Below are positions 43,199 to 51,489 of a DNA stretch of 64,000 bases, piece after piece (position 1 is the stretch's first letter; each line of letters starts with the position of its first letter). Below the pieces are notes generated by a model. The model was not told the origin of the DNA, made no database searches, and saw only the letters and a program-made list of their open reading frames with translations. The stretch covers positions 992,001 through 1,056,000 of the forward strand of contig OY782679.1 of NCBI GenBank assembly GCA_963678055.1, read 5' to 3'. Source of the stretch: CAXXOK01 sp963678055 (GTDB lineage: Bacteria; Bacillota; Clostridia; Christensenellales; Aristaeellaceae). The translations under genes were made by a program, and so were the position numbers.

Positions 43199-44197
43199 AT
43201 GAGAGTATCCTATGATGAAATGAAACAAGAGTTTTTAAGAGTACTGCGCAAGTACGGCGTAGAGGAAAGCCGCGCGGTGCGCTCGGCGACCCTGTTTGCC
43301 GATACAGACCGCGACGGGGTGTATTCCCACGGTCTAAACCGCTTTCCGGCGATGATTCACGCCATCGAAAGAGGCGAGACCGATGTGAAAGCACTGGCGG
43401 CGTTTGATGAAAAGATTGGCGTTATGGAGCGCTGGGACGGGCACCGCGGCATCGGTAACCTGAATGCTGCCGATGCCATGACGCGTGCCATTGCCATTGC
43501 CAAAGAACAGACTCTCGGTGTTGTGGGCCTGAAAAATACCAACCACTGGATGCGGCCGGGCAACTTCGGGTTGATGGCTGCGGAGGCGGGCTGCATTGGC
43601 ATCCTCTGGACGAATACTGCGCCCAATATGCCCCCTTGGGGCGGGCAGGATGTGCGGGTTGGCAATAATCCTATTGTCATCGCCGTACCCAACGGCGATG
43701 AACCGGTGCTGCTGGATATAGCCATGTCGATGTTTGCCTACGGTAAGCTGGAAACCTATGCCCGGCAGGGACGCCAGCTGCCCATGGACGGCGGGTTTGA
43801 CCATAACCAGCAGCTGACGCGCGACCCGGTGGAGATCATGAAAACCCAGCAGATCATGCCGTTTGGCTTTTGGAAGGGCTCCGGTCTGGCACTGGTGCTG
43901 GATCTGGTTGCGGCGGCCATCAGCGGCGGATTGACAACTCGTGAAATCGACGCCCATCCCCATGAAACGGGCATCAGTCAGGTGTTTATCGCCATTGATA
44001 TAGATAGCCTGCCCAACCGCGAAACCTATGTGGAGCAAGTGAAGGCGACCCTTGCCGATTTGCAGACATCCACCCCGCGGGAAGAGGGTAAACCGCCCAC
44101 CTATCCGGGCCAGCATATGATGCGTGTACGAAAGCAGAATATGGCAGATGGCATTCCCGTTGATGAAAGTATGTGGAACAAAGTCAAGGCGATGTAA
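43199..44197 (+). CDS. dlgD: 2,3-diketo-L-gulonate reductase (Ldh2/YiaK family)
   Basis: 332 residues from ATG 43199, with GGAGG upstream. Malate/L-lactate dehydrogenase (type 2) family. The catalytic His is in VYSHGLNRFPAM, and the sequence GLKNTNHWMRPGNFGLMAAE followed by NTAPNMPPWGG and NNPIVIAVP matches YiaK/DlgD rather than malate dehydrogenase. It would reduce 2,3-diketo-L-gulonate to 3-keto-L-gulonate in ascorbate-type sugar-acid use. No other pathway gene is adjacent. Confidence 0.85.
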   Translation: MRVSYDEMKQEFLRVLRKYGVEESRAVRSATLFADTDRDGVYSHGLNRFPAMIHAIERGETDVKALAAFDEKIGVMERWDGHRGIGNLNAADAMTRAIAIAKEQTLGVVGLKNTNHWMRPGNFGLMAAEAGCIGILWTNTAPNMPPWGGQDVRVGNNPIVIAVPNGDEPVLLDIAMSMFAYGKLETYARQGRQLPMDGGFDHNQQLTRDPVEIMKTQQIMPFGFWKGSGLALVLDLVAAAISGGLTTREIDAHPHETGISQVFIAIDIDSLPNRETYVEQVKATLADLQTSTPREEGKPPTYPGQHMMRVRKQNMADGIPVDESMWNKVKAM

Positions 44198-44210
44198 ATC
44201 CACTGTATCA

Positions 44211-44243
44211 AAGAAGAAGCAATGAGTATCATTGCTTCTTCTT
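44211..44243 (+). terminator. Terminator of dlgD
   Basis: AAGAAGAAGCAATGA - GTA - TCATTGCTTCTTCTT, a perfect 15-bp stem, 13 bases after the stop; only a short T tail. Confidence 0.75.
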
Positions 44244-44360
44244 GTTTGTATTCAGCGTATTTCTCGTATGGGTTTTGCTGGGCGAGCAAAGCACCCATCA
44301 AGGTGGTAAGGCCGCTGACTGTCATTAAAACAGCATCGTTTATAGCCGAGAAACGACATA

Positions 44361-44387
44361 AAAAACCGCCGACTTTTCGTCGGCGGC
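44361..44387 (-). terminator. Terminator of the NYN-domain gene
   Basis: On the minus strand CCGCCGAC - GAAAA - GTCGGCGG followed by TTTTT; 67 bases beyond the stop of the NYN gene. Confidence 0.8.
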
Positions 44388-44453
44388 TTAGCGGTTTTAT
44401 GGAGTGCTTACTGTGTGTTGAATGGTAGGAAAATCATGCATATACCATTTGTG

Positions 44454-44960
44454 TTACACTTTTCTGAGCTGATCGGCAATCTCCGACAGATTAATGTAGT
44501 GCATGCCGGCGACACGGCGGATTTCCACGGCGGCGAAGCTATCCGTCGCCATGACTTTAAACTGCTTTCCGCGGGATTTCAGCAGCTGCAGTGCACGTTC
44601 GAAGTCGCCGTCACCACTGACGAGTACAGCCATATCATAGTTGTCGATCGTATTGAACATATCCAGTACAATTTCGATATCCAGGTTGGCTTTTCGCTTG
44701 GTCGTTCCTGTCTGTGGGTCAAAAATGGTTTTAATTCGTTTGGTGACCAGCGAGTACCCCATATGCGGGAGTGCGTCCAAATAGCCTTGTTGTTTTACAT
44801 CCGGGTGATCGTCTTCTCCGGTGTAGTAGTAAGCATCTGTGATGTCGCCGTACTGTCCGATATATTCCAGTAACTTTTTGGGATCAATGAATTGTCCCAA
44901 GTCTCGGGTCTGCATGTAAAAGAAGTTAGATCCGTCGATAAATACAGCAATTCTTGGCAT
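44454..44960 (-). CDS. NYN-domain protein (LabA/DUF88 family)
   Basis: 168 residues from the ATG at 44960, with AGGAGG upstream. PIN-like NYN domain: MPRIAVFIDGSNFFY (first Asp), DIEIVLDMFN and VLVSGDGDFERALQLLKSRG (second Asp pair), ending RVAGMHYINLSEIAD. These acidic residues form the metal site of this RNase-like family. The function of stand-alone NYN proteins in Firmicutes is not settled. Confidence 0.9.
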   Translation of the reverse strand: MPRIAVFIDGSNFFYMQTRDLGQFIDPKKLLEYIGQYGDITDAYYYTGEDDHPDVKQQGYLDALPHMGYSLVTKRIKTIFDPQTGTTKRKANLDIEIVLDMFNTIDNYDMAVLVSGDGDFERALQLLKSRGKQFKVMATDSFAAVEIRRVAGMHYINLSEIADQLRKV

Positions 44961-45050
44961 ACAAACACCTCCTATCGTGTATGGGTGCATTATACCACAG
45001 TGTGCTGCGGTGTGGCATCAACCGAAAGTAGCAGTTGTGATATGGAGGGT

Positions 45051-45853
45051 TTATTTCTTTTGCCCGATGTACATTATGTGCTCAGCCATGGTGAGCAGTT
45101 CTTGTCGCTCCGCCAGTATTTCGCTCAGGGCCAGCCACTTGTCGATGACTTCCTGCGGCTGGGCCATGATGTTGGGCTCGCCGGGAGCGATAACACCTTC
45201 TTGGGCAAACAGGTGCCTGCGTTCCAGCGGGAACTGCGCCATAAAGGGCAGAATATCGGTCGGATTGATGAAAAACGCATGCGTAAACAGGTGTCCGGCA
45301 AAGCTTTTATTTTGCTCAACCGCATGCAGGTAGGCAAGGCTTGGCTCGTTTTGTTCGATGACGTATTCGGGCTCATGCTTCATGGCGTAGAGCAGCGGTG
45401 CATACAGGGAGATGAACGATACAAACAGCATGCCCCGGGTTTTAGCAGACGCAGACTGGCCTCCACTGCTTGTTTGCGGTCCTGCTCGGTTTGCAGGTGG
45501 TACAGCGGCCCCATTAACAAAACGTGGTCATACAAGCCCTGCACAGCCGTATCCGCCGTGCGGGCATCGCCCTGTAAGGCCTGTAAAGGAAGCCTTAGTT
45601 CCTTCGCCTTCGCCTTGGCAAATTGCACATTAGCGGGGGACAGGTCCAGCAGCGTGACATCGCAGCCCTTCCCAGCCAGATAGGTTGCGTAGCGGCCGGG
45701 CCCACCGCCGATATCCAGCACGGTGTCACCCGAAGCAATGTAACGGTCTAAGTAGCGGCAGGTGAGGATAAACTCCGGTCGGCCATCAATCCTCTGCCAT
45801 TCGATTTCAACCTGCGTATCGTAATACGCCATAATCGCATCTGTGTTATCCAT
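45051..45853 (-). pseudogene. SAM-dependent methyltransferase with a frameshift
   Basis: The first frame (start 45853) encodes a class I methyltransferase: DTVLDIGGGPGRYATYLA (motif I), VTLLDLSPANV (motif II), QGDARTAD, VLLMGPLYHL and LRLLKPGA. It then runs out of frame and stops at 45380. The next frame picks up exactly there with MLFVSFISLYAPLL and continues to 45051 (SLSEILAERQ-like tail). Comparison with family members, which read LLKPGGxLFVSFIS, shows that the run of four C at 45433-45436 (GGGG in the gene) lacks one base. Either a real frameshift mutation or a homopolymer error; the reading frame on both sides is otherwise clean. Confidence 0.8.
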
Positions 45854-46012
45854 ATACCCGCCTCCTTACAAAGTTTGGGCTATAATAGCATGCGGGGGAT
45901 TACCCGTCAAGAAACGTAAATTCAGGCGGTACTTTTTACTTGCAAGCAGGAATAAACCGCCGCCAATCGCGAATACAGGGGGAGACAGAGTACTGGGTAC
46001 GGAGGCGCGGGA

Positions 46013-46690
46013 TTGCGAAAGATTACAGAGTATGCCTGGCATACGGGGAAACTGCAAAAGCCGGTTACATTGCTGGTTGTCAGCGATCTGCACAATGGAA
46101 CGTATGCGGATATCCTACCGATGCTGCAGGGAATAGACGCCCTGCTGATGCCCGGCGATTTGGCGCAGCGGCATGGACAGACCTTTGAGCGGGGCATCGC
46201 TTTTCTAAAGGAAGCGGTTAAGCACACGCCGGTATTCGTGGGCATTGGCAATCACGAAATGCGGTTACATCAGTATCCGGAATTTGCCCGGCAAGTGAAG
46301 GCGTCAGGGGCGACGCTGCTGTTTAATACCTATGTTCGTTTTCAGGAACTGGTTATCGGCTGCTGGTACCGCCCGGATGTTTACGGGCACAAGGATATGC
46401 TTCCTGCGTTTGAGCAGGAGGACGGTTGCCGTATTCTGATGAGCCACCACCCGGAGGATTATCATCCCTATCTGACGGATGCGGACGTGGACCTTGTGCT
46501 GGCCGGGCATGCCCACGGCGGCCAGTGGCGCTTTTTTGGGCGTGGTGTTTTTTCACCGGGCCAGGGGATGTTCCCCAAGTATACCCGGGGCGTTGTCGGG
46601 AAGATGATTATTTCGGCGGGTGCGGGCGGCAACGCCCCGGCCCCGCGTATCAATAACCCCAAGGAAATTCTCCGTATCAATCTGGACTAG
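46013..46690 (+). CDS. Metallophosphoesterase
   Basis: 225 residues from TTG 46013 with GGAGG 7 bases upstream. Calcineurin-like signature in order: VVSDLHNG (DxH), MPGDLA (GD), GIGNHE (GNHE), LMSHHPE (H) and LAGHAHGGQ (GHxH). No TM segment, unlike YkuE. A soluble Ser/Thr phosphatase/phosphodiesterase-type enzyme; substrate unknown. It lies 13 bases before the fumarase alpha gene and may be co-transcribed. Confidence 0.93.
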   Translation: MRKITEYAWHTGKLQKPVTLLVVSDLHNGTYADILPMLQGIDALLMPGDLAQRHGQTFERGIAFLKEAVKHTPVFVGIGNHEMRLHQYPEFARQVKASGATLLFNTYVRFQELVIGCWYRPDVYGHKDMLPAFEQEDGCRILMSHHPEDYHPYLTDADVDLVLAGHAHGGQWRFFGRGVFSPGQGMFPKYTRGVVGKMIISAGAGGNAPAPRINNPKEILRINLD

Positions 46691-46703
46691 ACGGGAGTGC
46701 ACC

Positions 46704-47549
46704 ATGATACGAACGATTCAAGCGGATGCCATTACCCAAACCGTGGCCGCGCTTTGCACCAAGGCCTGTACAGTGCTGCCCGCGCCGGTGCGGGCATTGC
46801 TGGAGCAAGCAAAGCAAAGAGAACCGTATGCGCCTGCGCAGGAATCGCTAGCGCTGGTGTGTAAAAACTGCAACATGGCGCAGGATGGCGGCATTCCTAT
46901 TTGTCAGGATACGGGGATGACGGTTGTCATCGCCGAAATTGGGCAGGATGTACACATTGAAGGCGGAACGCTGCAAGAGGCGGTTAACAGCGGTGTACGC
47001 AAGGGCTATACGGAGGGGTACTTACGCAAATCGGTCGTACGCGATCCCTTTGACCGGGTCAATACCGGCGACAATACCCCGGCTGCATTGCATGTGAAGC
47101 TAGTTGCGGGCGATACCCTCAAGCTGACGGTCGCGCCCAAGGGCTTTGGCAGCGAAAACATGAGCCGCCTGCAAATGCTGACCCCTGCCGACGGACTGGA
47201 AGGCGTGAAAGCCTTTGTGGTTGAGACCATGAAACTTGCCGGTGCCAACCCCTGTCCGCCGGTGATTCTGGGCGTGGGTGTTGGCGGGACGTTTGAACAG
47301 GTCGCGCTGCTGGCTAAGGAAGCACTCGTGGAACTGCGCCAGGGCGACCATCCCGATCCGCGCATGAATGCGCTGGAAAAGGAGCTTTTGCAAGAGATTA
47401 ACGCGCTTGGCATCGGCCCGCAGGGCTACGGCGGGTATACCACGGCGCTGGCTGTGCGTATAAAAACCGCGCCGACGCATATTGCCGGGCTGCCCGTAGC
47501 CGTGAATGTGGGCTGCCATGCAACACGCCGCGCCGAAGCGGTTTTATAA
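46704..47549 (+). CDS. Class I fumarate hydratase, alpha subunit
   Basis: 281 residues; ATG 46704. N-terminal domain of the [4Fe-4S] fumarase/tartrate dehydratase: the cluster cysteines are in LVCKNCNMAQDGGIPICQDTG (Cys about 57), ANPCPPVILGVGVGG and VNVGCHATRR. It catalyses fumarate to malate with the C-terminal subunit encoded 10 bases downstream. Oxygen-sensitive enzyme, in keeping with an anaerobe. Confidence 0.95.
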   Translation: MIRTIQADAITQTVAALCTKACTVLPAPVRALLEQAKQREPYAPAQESLALVCKNCNMAQDGGIPICQDTGMTVVIAEIGQDVHIEGGTLQEAVNSGVRKGYTEGYLRKSVVRDPFDRVNTGDNTPAALHVKLVAGDTLKLTVAPKGFGSENMSRLQMLTPADGLEGVKAFVVETMKLAGANPCPPVILGVGVGGTFEQVALLAKEALVELRQGDHPDPRMNALEKELLQEINALGIGPQGYGGYTTALAVRIKTAPTHIAGLPVAVNVGCHATRRAEAVL

Positions 47550-47559
47550 GGAGTTTTAT

Positions 47560-48114
47560 ATGGCTGTCAAGCTTTCATCACCTATGGATCCGGCGATTGT
47601 ACCCACGCTAAAGGCGGGGGATACGGTGCTGCTGTCCGGCGTGATTTATACCGCGCGTGACGCAGCCCATGCCCGCATGGTACAAGCGCTGCAAAACGGC
47701 GAAGCCCTGCCTGTGCCTATTGCCGGGCAAACGATATTCTATGCGGGGCCGACCCCCACGCCTCCGGGTAAAACGTCCGGGGCGATCGGGCCAACGACCT
47801 CTGTGCGCATGGATAAGTTCACCCCTGCGCTGCTTGCACAGGGACTGCTTGCTATTATCGGCAAAGGCGATCGCGGGGAGGATGTCAAACAGGCCATCGT
47901 CAGCCATGGGGTGGTATATTTCACCGCACCGGCTGGTTGCGCAGCCTATTTAGCCTCCTGTATTGATAGCGTGACCGTGGTCGCTTATGAGGATTTGGGT
48001 ACGGAATCAATAAAGCGGCTGACCGTTCATGATCTGCCGCTGATGGTAGCTATCGATTGTCAGGGAAACGATATTTATGAGCAGGGGCCAGCGGCCTATC
48101 AATCCGAAAGCTGA
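47560..48114 (+). CDS. Class I fumarate hydratase, beta subunit
   Basis: 184 residues from ATG 47560, with GGAG upstream. Swivelling C-terminal domain: AGDTVLLSGVIYTARDAAHARM, YAGPTPTPPGKTSGAIGPTTS and HGVVYFTAPAGCAAYLA, characteristic of the FumA C-terminal/TtdB family. Its 3' end overlaps the convergent racemase gene by 16 bases. Confidence 0.95.
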   Translation: MAVKLSSPMDPAIVPTLKAGDTVLLSGVIYTARDAAHARMVQALQNGEALPVPIAGQTIFYAGPTPTPPGKTSGAIGPTTSVRMDKFTPALLAQGLLAIIGKGDRGEDVKQAIVSHGVVYFTAPAGCAAYLASCIDSVTVVAYEDLGTESIKRLTVHDLPLMVAIDCQGNDIYEQGPAAYQSES

Positions 48115-48887
48115 GCAAGAGCCAGGGTAAACAGCGTTTCCATCCGCTCCAGCGTTTGTTCGCCGGGCTTTGTGGAATGGAATGTAACCCGTGGTTCCTT
48201 GGTATTTTCTGTCGCGTCTCCCAGCATCGTTTGCTGCCGGAGGCGCGTTTTTAATTGTCTGGCGGTTCCTTCGTTACCGTCAATCAGGCGGATATGGGCC
48301 GGCAGCATCGCGCGCAGTACGCGCCGCAAGAACACAAAATGGGTGCAGCCGAGCACAATGGCTTTGACAGGCTCGTTGAGGTAAGGGGACAAGTACCCCT
48401 GCAGCAGCGCCTTGATCGTATCGCCTTCCCACTGCCCGTCCTCGATTGCGGTCACCAGACCGGGGGCGGGGATGGGTACGGCATCCTTGCCGTAAATATC
48501 CATCAGCACTTTGAACTTGTTCAGTTTCAGGGTCACTTCGGTCGCCAGCACCAGCACCTGTCCGTCGGCATCAATCATCGAAGCGGGTTTCAGCGCGGGT
48601 TCCATGGCGATGATGGGAAGGGTAATCTCCTGGCGCAGGGCGGCGGCGGCCACGCTGGTTGCGGTGTTGCAGGCGATGACAATGGCCTTGCAGCCGGCAT
48701 CTATTAAAAACTGTACACAGGCACGTGAGTACGCCATGATTTCGGCTTCCGTATGCTCGCCGTAGGGCGCGTGTAAATTATCACCGAGGTATACAAAGCG
48801 TTCGCCGGGCAGCGCGGAAGCGGCGGCCGCCAGTACGCTGACGCCGCCGAAGCCACTGTCAAATACGCCGATGGGACGCTGGTCCAT
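48099..48887 (-). CDS. murI: Glutamate racemase
   Basis: 262 residues from ATG 48887, the best-spaced start after AAAGGG. PIGVFDSGFGGVSVL at the start, first catalytic Cys in VIACNTATSVAA, and the second in LGCTHFVFL (LxCTHFPxL motif). It provides D-glutamate for peptidoglycan. Its stop lies inside the end of the fumarase beta gene, a 16-base tail-to-tail overlap. Confidence 0.95.
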   Translation of the reverse strand: MDQRPIGVFDSGFGGVSVLAAAASALPGERFVYLGDNLHAPYGEHTEAEIMAYSRACVQFLIDAGCKAIVIACNTATSVAAAALRQEITLPIIAMEPALKPASMIDADGQVLVLATEVTLKLNKFKVLMDIYGKDAVPIPAPGLVTAIEDGQWEGDTIKALLQGYLSPYLNEPVKAIVLGCTHFVFLRRVLRAMLPAHIRLIDGNEGTARQLKTRLRQQTMLGDATENTKEPRVTFHSTKPGEQTLERMETLFTLALAQLSD

Positions 48888-48918
48888 TGGCACAAATCCC
48901 TTTCTAATCACGCTGTAT

Positions 48919-49404
48919 TCAGGTCGCGTTGGTTATATTCAGTGTTAAGGTGTTTAACTCGTTCACCGCTTCGGTCAGCAGGGTTAAGGACTCGTTCACC
49001 TTCTGCCCGGAGGACAGGTTGGCCTCGTACTGGTCGATAATGGCATAGATGCCATCAAATACCGAGTCCTGATACAGCCGCCCCACCTCGCCGTACATGC
49101 TGATGTTCAGGGTATTGATCACTTCAATGCCGTGTACAAACTGGCGGATTTTACCCAGGGTACTGCTGGTGGAGGTCGCACCAAGCCGTGACAGGCTGTT
49201 GACCTGCGTGAGTGCGCTTTGCGTTTCGGCGCGCAGCCGTGAGTCACGTTGGCGCTCGTAGTTGGCTACATCCAGCGAGCCGACACCCGCCAGTTTTAAG
49301 ATGAGAACAACGGCGATGATCAAAACCGCGATGATCACAATGGGTTGCCAGCGGTTTGAACGCATCACGGAACGGTAGCGGCTGTTGCCTGAGTACCGAT
49401 ACAT
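48919..49404 (-). CDS. Membrane-anchored coiled-coil protein
   Basis: 161 residues from ATG 49404, which follows GGGAGG; longer frames reach the leader of the divergent gene. A short basic cytoplasmic tail, one TM segment (IVIIAVLIIAVVLILKLAGV), then an extracytoplasmic helical region with heptad-like spacing (SALTQVNSLSRLGATSTSS, FVHGIEVINTLNISM). Not recognised. Next to murI, possibly co-transcribed. Confidence 0.7.
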   Translation of the reverse strand: MYRYSGNSRYRSVMRSNRWQPIVIIAVLIIAVVLILKLAGVGSLDVANYERQRDSRLRAETQSALTQVNSLSRLGATSTSSTLGKIRQFVHGIEVINTLNISMYGEVGRLYQDSVFDGIYAIIDQYEANLSSGQKVNESLTLLTEAVNELNTLTLNITNAT

Positions 49405-49479
49405 ATGCCTGCCTCCCGTCCCTGCGGCTGTGCGCCGCGTTTTACCCATTATAGCATCGAACCATGCGGCGGTAAAGGG

Positions 49480-49508
49480 TTGACAAGGGTTTGGGGCTTG
49501 ACTATAAT
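49480..49508 (+). promoter_or_regulatory. Consensus promoter of the T-box leader
   Basis: TTGACA, 17-base spacer, TATAAT: perfect hexamers. Predicted start near 49515, placing the whole T-box structure in the 5' leader. Confidence 0.85.
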
Positions 49509-49514
49509 GGTCAA

Positions 49515-49750
49515 CAATAGCGCGATGAACGGGCGCGGCAAACAGCTTCTGTAAAAAGAGACATGCCGGTTGGTGCAAGGCATGACGAACTGTTTTCCTA
49601 CTCTCCCGTGAGCATGCGGCAGGAAGTAACAGTACTGCCGGACGGGTGGCCCGTTATAGCCTAATGAGTGGGAACGATATGTTCCAAACGAAGTGGTACC
49701 GCGGAATTCAACCTCCGCCTTCGATGGTTTCGAAGGCGGAGGTTTTGTAT
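49515..49750 (+). promoter_or_regulatory. T-box leader RNA
   Basis: A leader of about 240 bases with all main T-box parts. Stem I: GATGA / GAG kink-turn-like bulges, ACGGG pairing with CCCGT, an internal loop, AACAG with CTGTT, and a top CATGCC-GGCATG hairpin. Then CGGCAG-CTGCCG and ACGGG-CCCGT hairpins. Antiterminator: CGAAG (49689) - TGGTACC bulge - GCGG pairing with CCGC-CTTCG (49715-49723); the bulge TGGT would pair with an ACCA tRNA end. The competing terminator shares those bases. The specifier codon lies in the loop strand TTCCTACTCT and could not be fixed (Phe, Leu, Pro or Tyr codons are possible). Confidence 0.85.
49710..49747 (+). terminator. T-box terminator
   Basis: AACCTCCGCCTTCGA - TGGTT - TCGAAGGCGGAGGTT, perfect 15-bp stem then TTG. 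Its left arm overlaps the antiterminator pairing CCGCCTTCG, so the two forms exclude each other. Confidence 0.9.
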
Positions 49751-49774
49751 CATCAGGAAATGAGGGGATTTGCG

Positions 49775-51460
49775 ATGGCAATCAACCAAACCGGCACGCT
49801 ACAGGAGATGACCATTCCCCAGCTGCTCAAGCAGAATGTACGCGACTATCCGGATAACGATTGTGTTATTGCGCCGGAGTTTGGCGTGCGCTGGAGCTGG
49901 AAGGAATTTGACCGGCTATCGGGGGTCATCGCGCGGGGATTGTACGCGCTTGGCATCCGCAAAGGCGATCATGTGGCCATCTGGGCGACCAATGTGCCCG
50001 AATGGGTGCTTGTGATGTTCGCTACGGCCAAGCTTGGAGCCATCCTCATCACCGTCAATACCAATTACAAGCAGTTTGAGCTGAACTATCTGCTCCGGCA
50101 GAGCGATGCCAAAATGCTGATTATGATCGACGGGGTCAAAGGAAACGATTACCTGGCCCACATCACGGGCCTGGTACTCGCGCTGCAAACAGAAGCGCCG
50201 GGCGAAGCCCGGGATGAAAAACTGCCGTGTTTGGAGCGCGTGGTGCTGATCGGTGATGCTAAACGCAAACCAAAAGGCGTGACCCCGTTTAGCGAGCTGT
50301 ACACCCTGGCAGACTCGGTGGCGGAGGATACGCTGGATAAAATCACCGAATCGCTTGATTGCCGCGAGGTCATCAATATGCAGTACACCAGCGGTACGAC
50401 GGGGTTTCCCAAAGGGGTGATGCTCTCGCACTATAACATTACCAACAACGGCCGGTTCATGGGCGATTGCATGAAGTTTACCAGTGACGACCGACTGATG
50501 ATCGTCGTGCCCCTGTTCCATTGCTTTGGCTGCGTACTGGGGGTTATGTGTTGCCTGACCCATGCGTCCACCATGGTGCTGATGACACGCTACGACCCCG
50601 GCAAGGAAATGGAGTACATCCAGGCCGAGCGCTGCACGGCGGTGCATGGCGTGCCGACCATGTTCATTGGCATGCTGGAACACCCGGACTTTGATCAATA
50701 TGATTTTACCTCGCTGCGCACCGGCATCATGGCGGGAAGCCCCTGCCCGATTAAAACCATGCGTGACGTGACCGAGAAAATGCACCTGCACGAGCTAACC
50801 ATTACCTACGGGCAAACCGAGTGCTCGCCCGGCATGACCATGAGCCGCACCGATGATCCCCTGGAGATTCGCGTATCGACTGTGGGCAGGCTGCTGCCGC
50901 ATACGGAGGGGATGATTGTCGACCCCGAAACCGGAGACGAGGTCCCGCGCGGCACGCCTGGCGAGATCATCACCCGTGGCTATCATGTGATGCAAGGGTA
51001 CTATAAAATGGCCGAAGCCACCCGCATGGCGATTGACGCAAACGGGTGGCTGCATACCGGGGATATTGGCACGATGGATGAAACCGGGTATTTCAAAATC
51101 ACCGGACGCTTGAAGGATATGATCATCCGCGGTGGTGAGAATATCTACCCCCGCGAGATTGAAGAATTTCTGTATACCCACCCGGCCATCAGGGATGTGC
51201 AGGTCATCGGCCTGCCGGACGAAAAATACGGTGAGGCGGTATGCGCCTGCGTGATCTTTAAGGAGGGCATGACCGCCACTGAGGACGAGATCATCACCTT
51301 TGTACGCAACGGTATGAGCCGTTTCAAAGCCCCCAAGTATGTGCTGCCGATGACTGCGTTTCCCATGACCGCCAGCGGGAAAATTCAAAAGTACAAGCTG
51401 CGGGATATGGGTGTGGAACAGCTCGGCTTGCAGACTGCCGATTCGATTGAAACAGCGTAA
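49775..51460 (+). CDS. AMP-forming acyl-CoA ligase (fatty-acyl-CoA synthetase type)
   Basis: 561 residues from ATG 49775, after GAGGGG. Adenylation-domain motifs: YTSGTTGFPKGVMLSH (A3/P-loop), TYGQTECSPG (A5), WLHTGDIG (A7), KDMIIRGGENIYPREIE (A8) and a final catalytic Lys in TASGKIQKYKL (A10). It activates a carboxylic acid as acyl-AMP and joins it to CoA. The N-terminus (FDRLSGVIARGLYALGIRKG) is of fatty-acid ligase type. It is controlled by a T-box leader, implying that it is induced when a particular tRNA is uncharged. Confidence 0.9.
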   Translation: MAINQTGTLQEMTIPQLLKQNVRDYPDNDCVIAPEFGVRWSWKEFDRLSGVIARGLYALGIRKGDHVAIWATNVPEWVLVMFATAKLGAILITVNTNYKQFELNYLLRQSDAKMLIMIDGVKGNDYLAHITGLVLALQTEAPGEARDEKLPCLERVVLIGDAKRKPKGVTPFSELYTLADSVAEDTLDKITESLDCREVINMQYTSGTTGFPKGVMLSHYNITNNGRFMGDCMKFTSDDRLMIVVPLFHCFGCVLGVMCCLTHASTMVLMTRYDPGKEMEYIQAERCTAVHGVPTMFIGMLEHPDFDQYDFTSLRTGIMAGSPCPIKTMRDVTEKMHLHELTITYGQTECSPGMTMSRTDDPLEIRVSTVGRLLPHTEGMIVDPETGDEVPRGTPGEIITRGYHVMQGYYKMAEATRMAIDANGWLHTGDIGTMDETGYFKITGRLKDMIIRGGENIYPREIEEFLYTHPAIRDVQVIGLPDEKYGEAVCACVIFKEGMTATEDEIITFVRNGMSRFKAPKYVLPMTAFPMTASGKIQKYKLRDMGVEQLGLQTADSIETA

Positions 51461-51489
51461 GAAAATAAACCAGCTTCCGTTGGGTTTTG

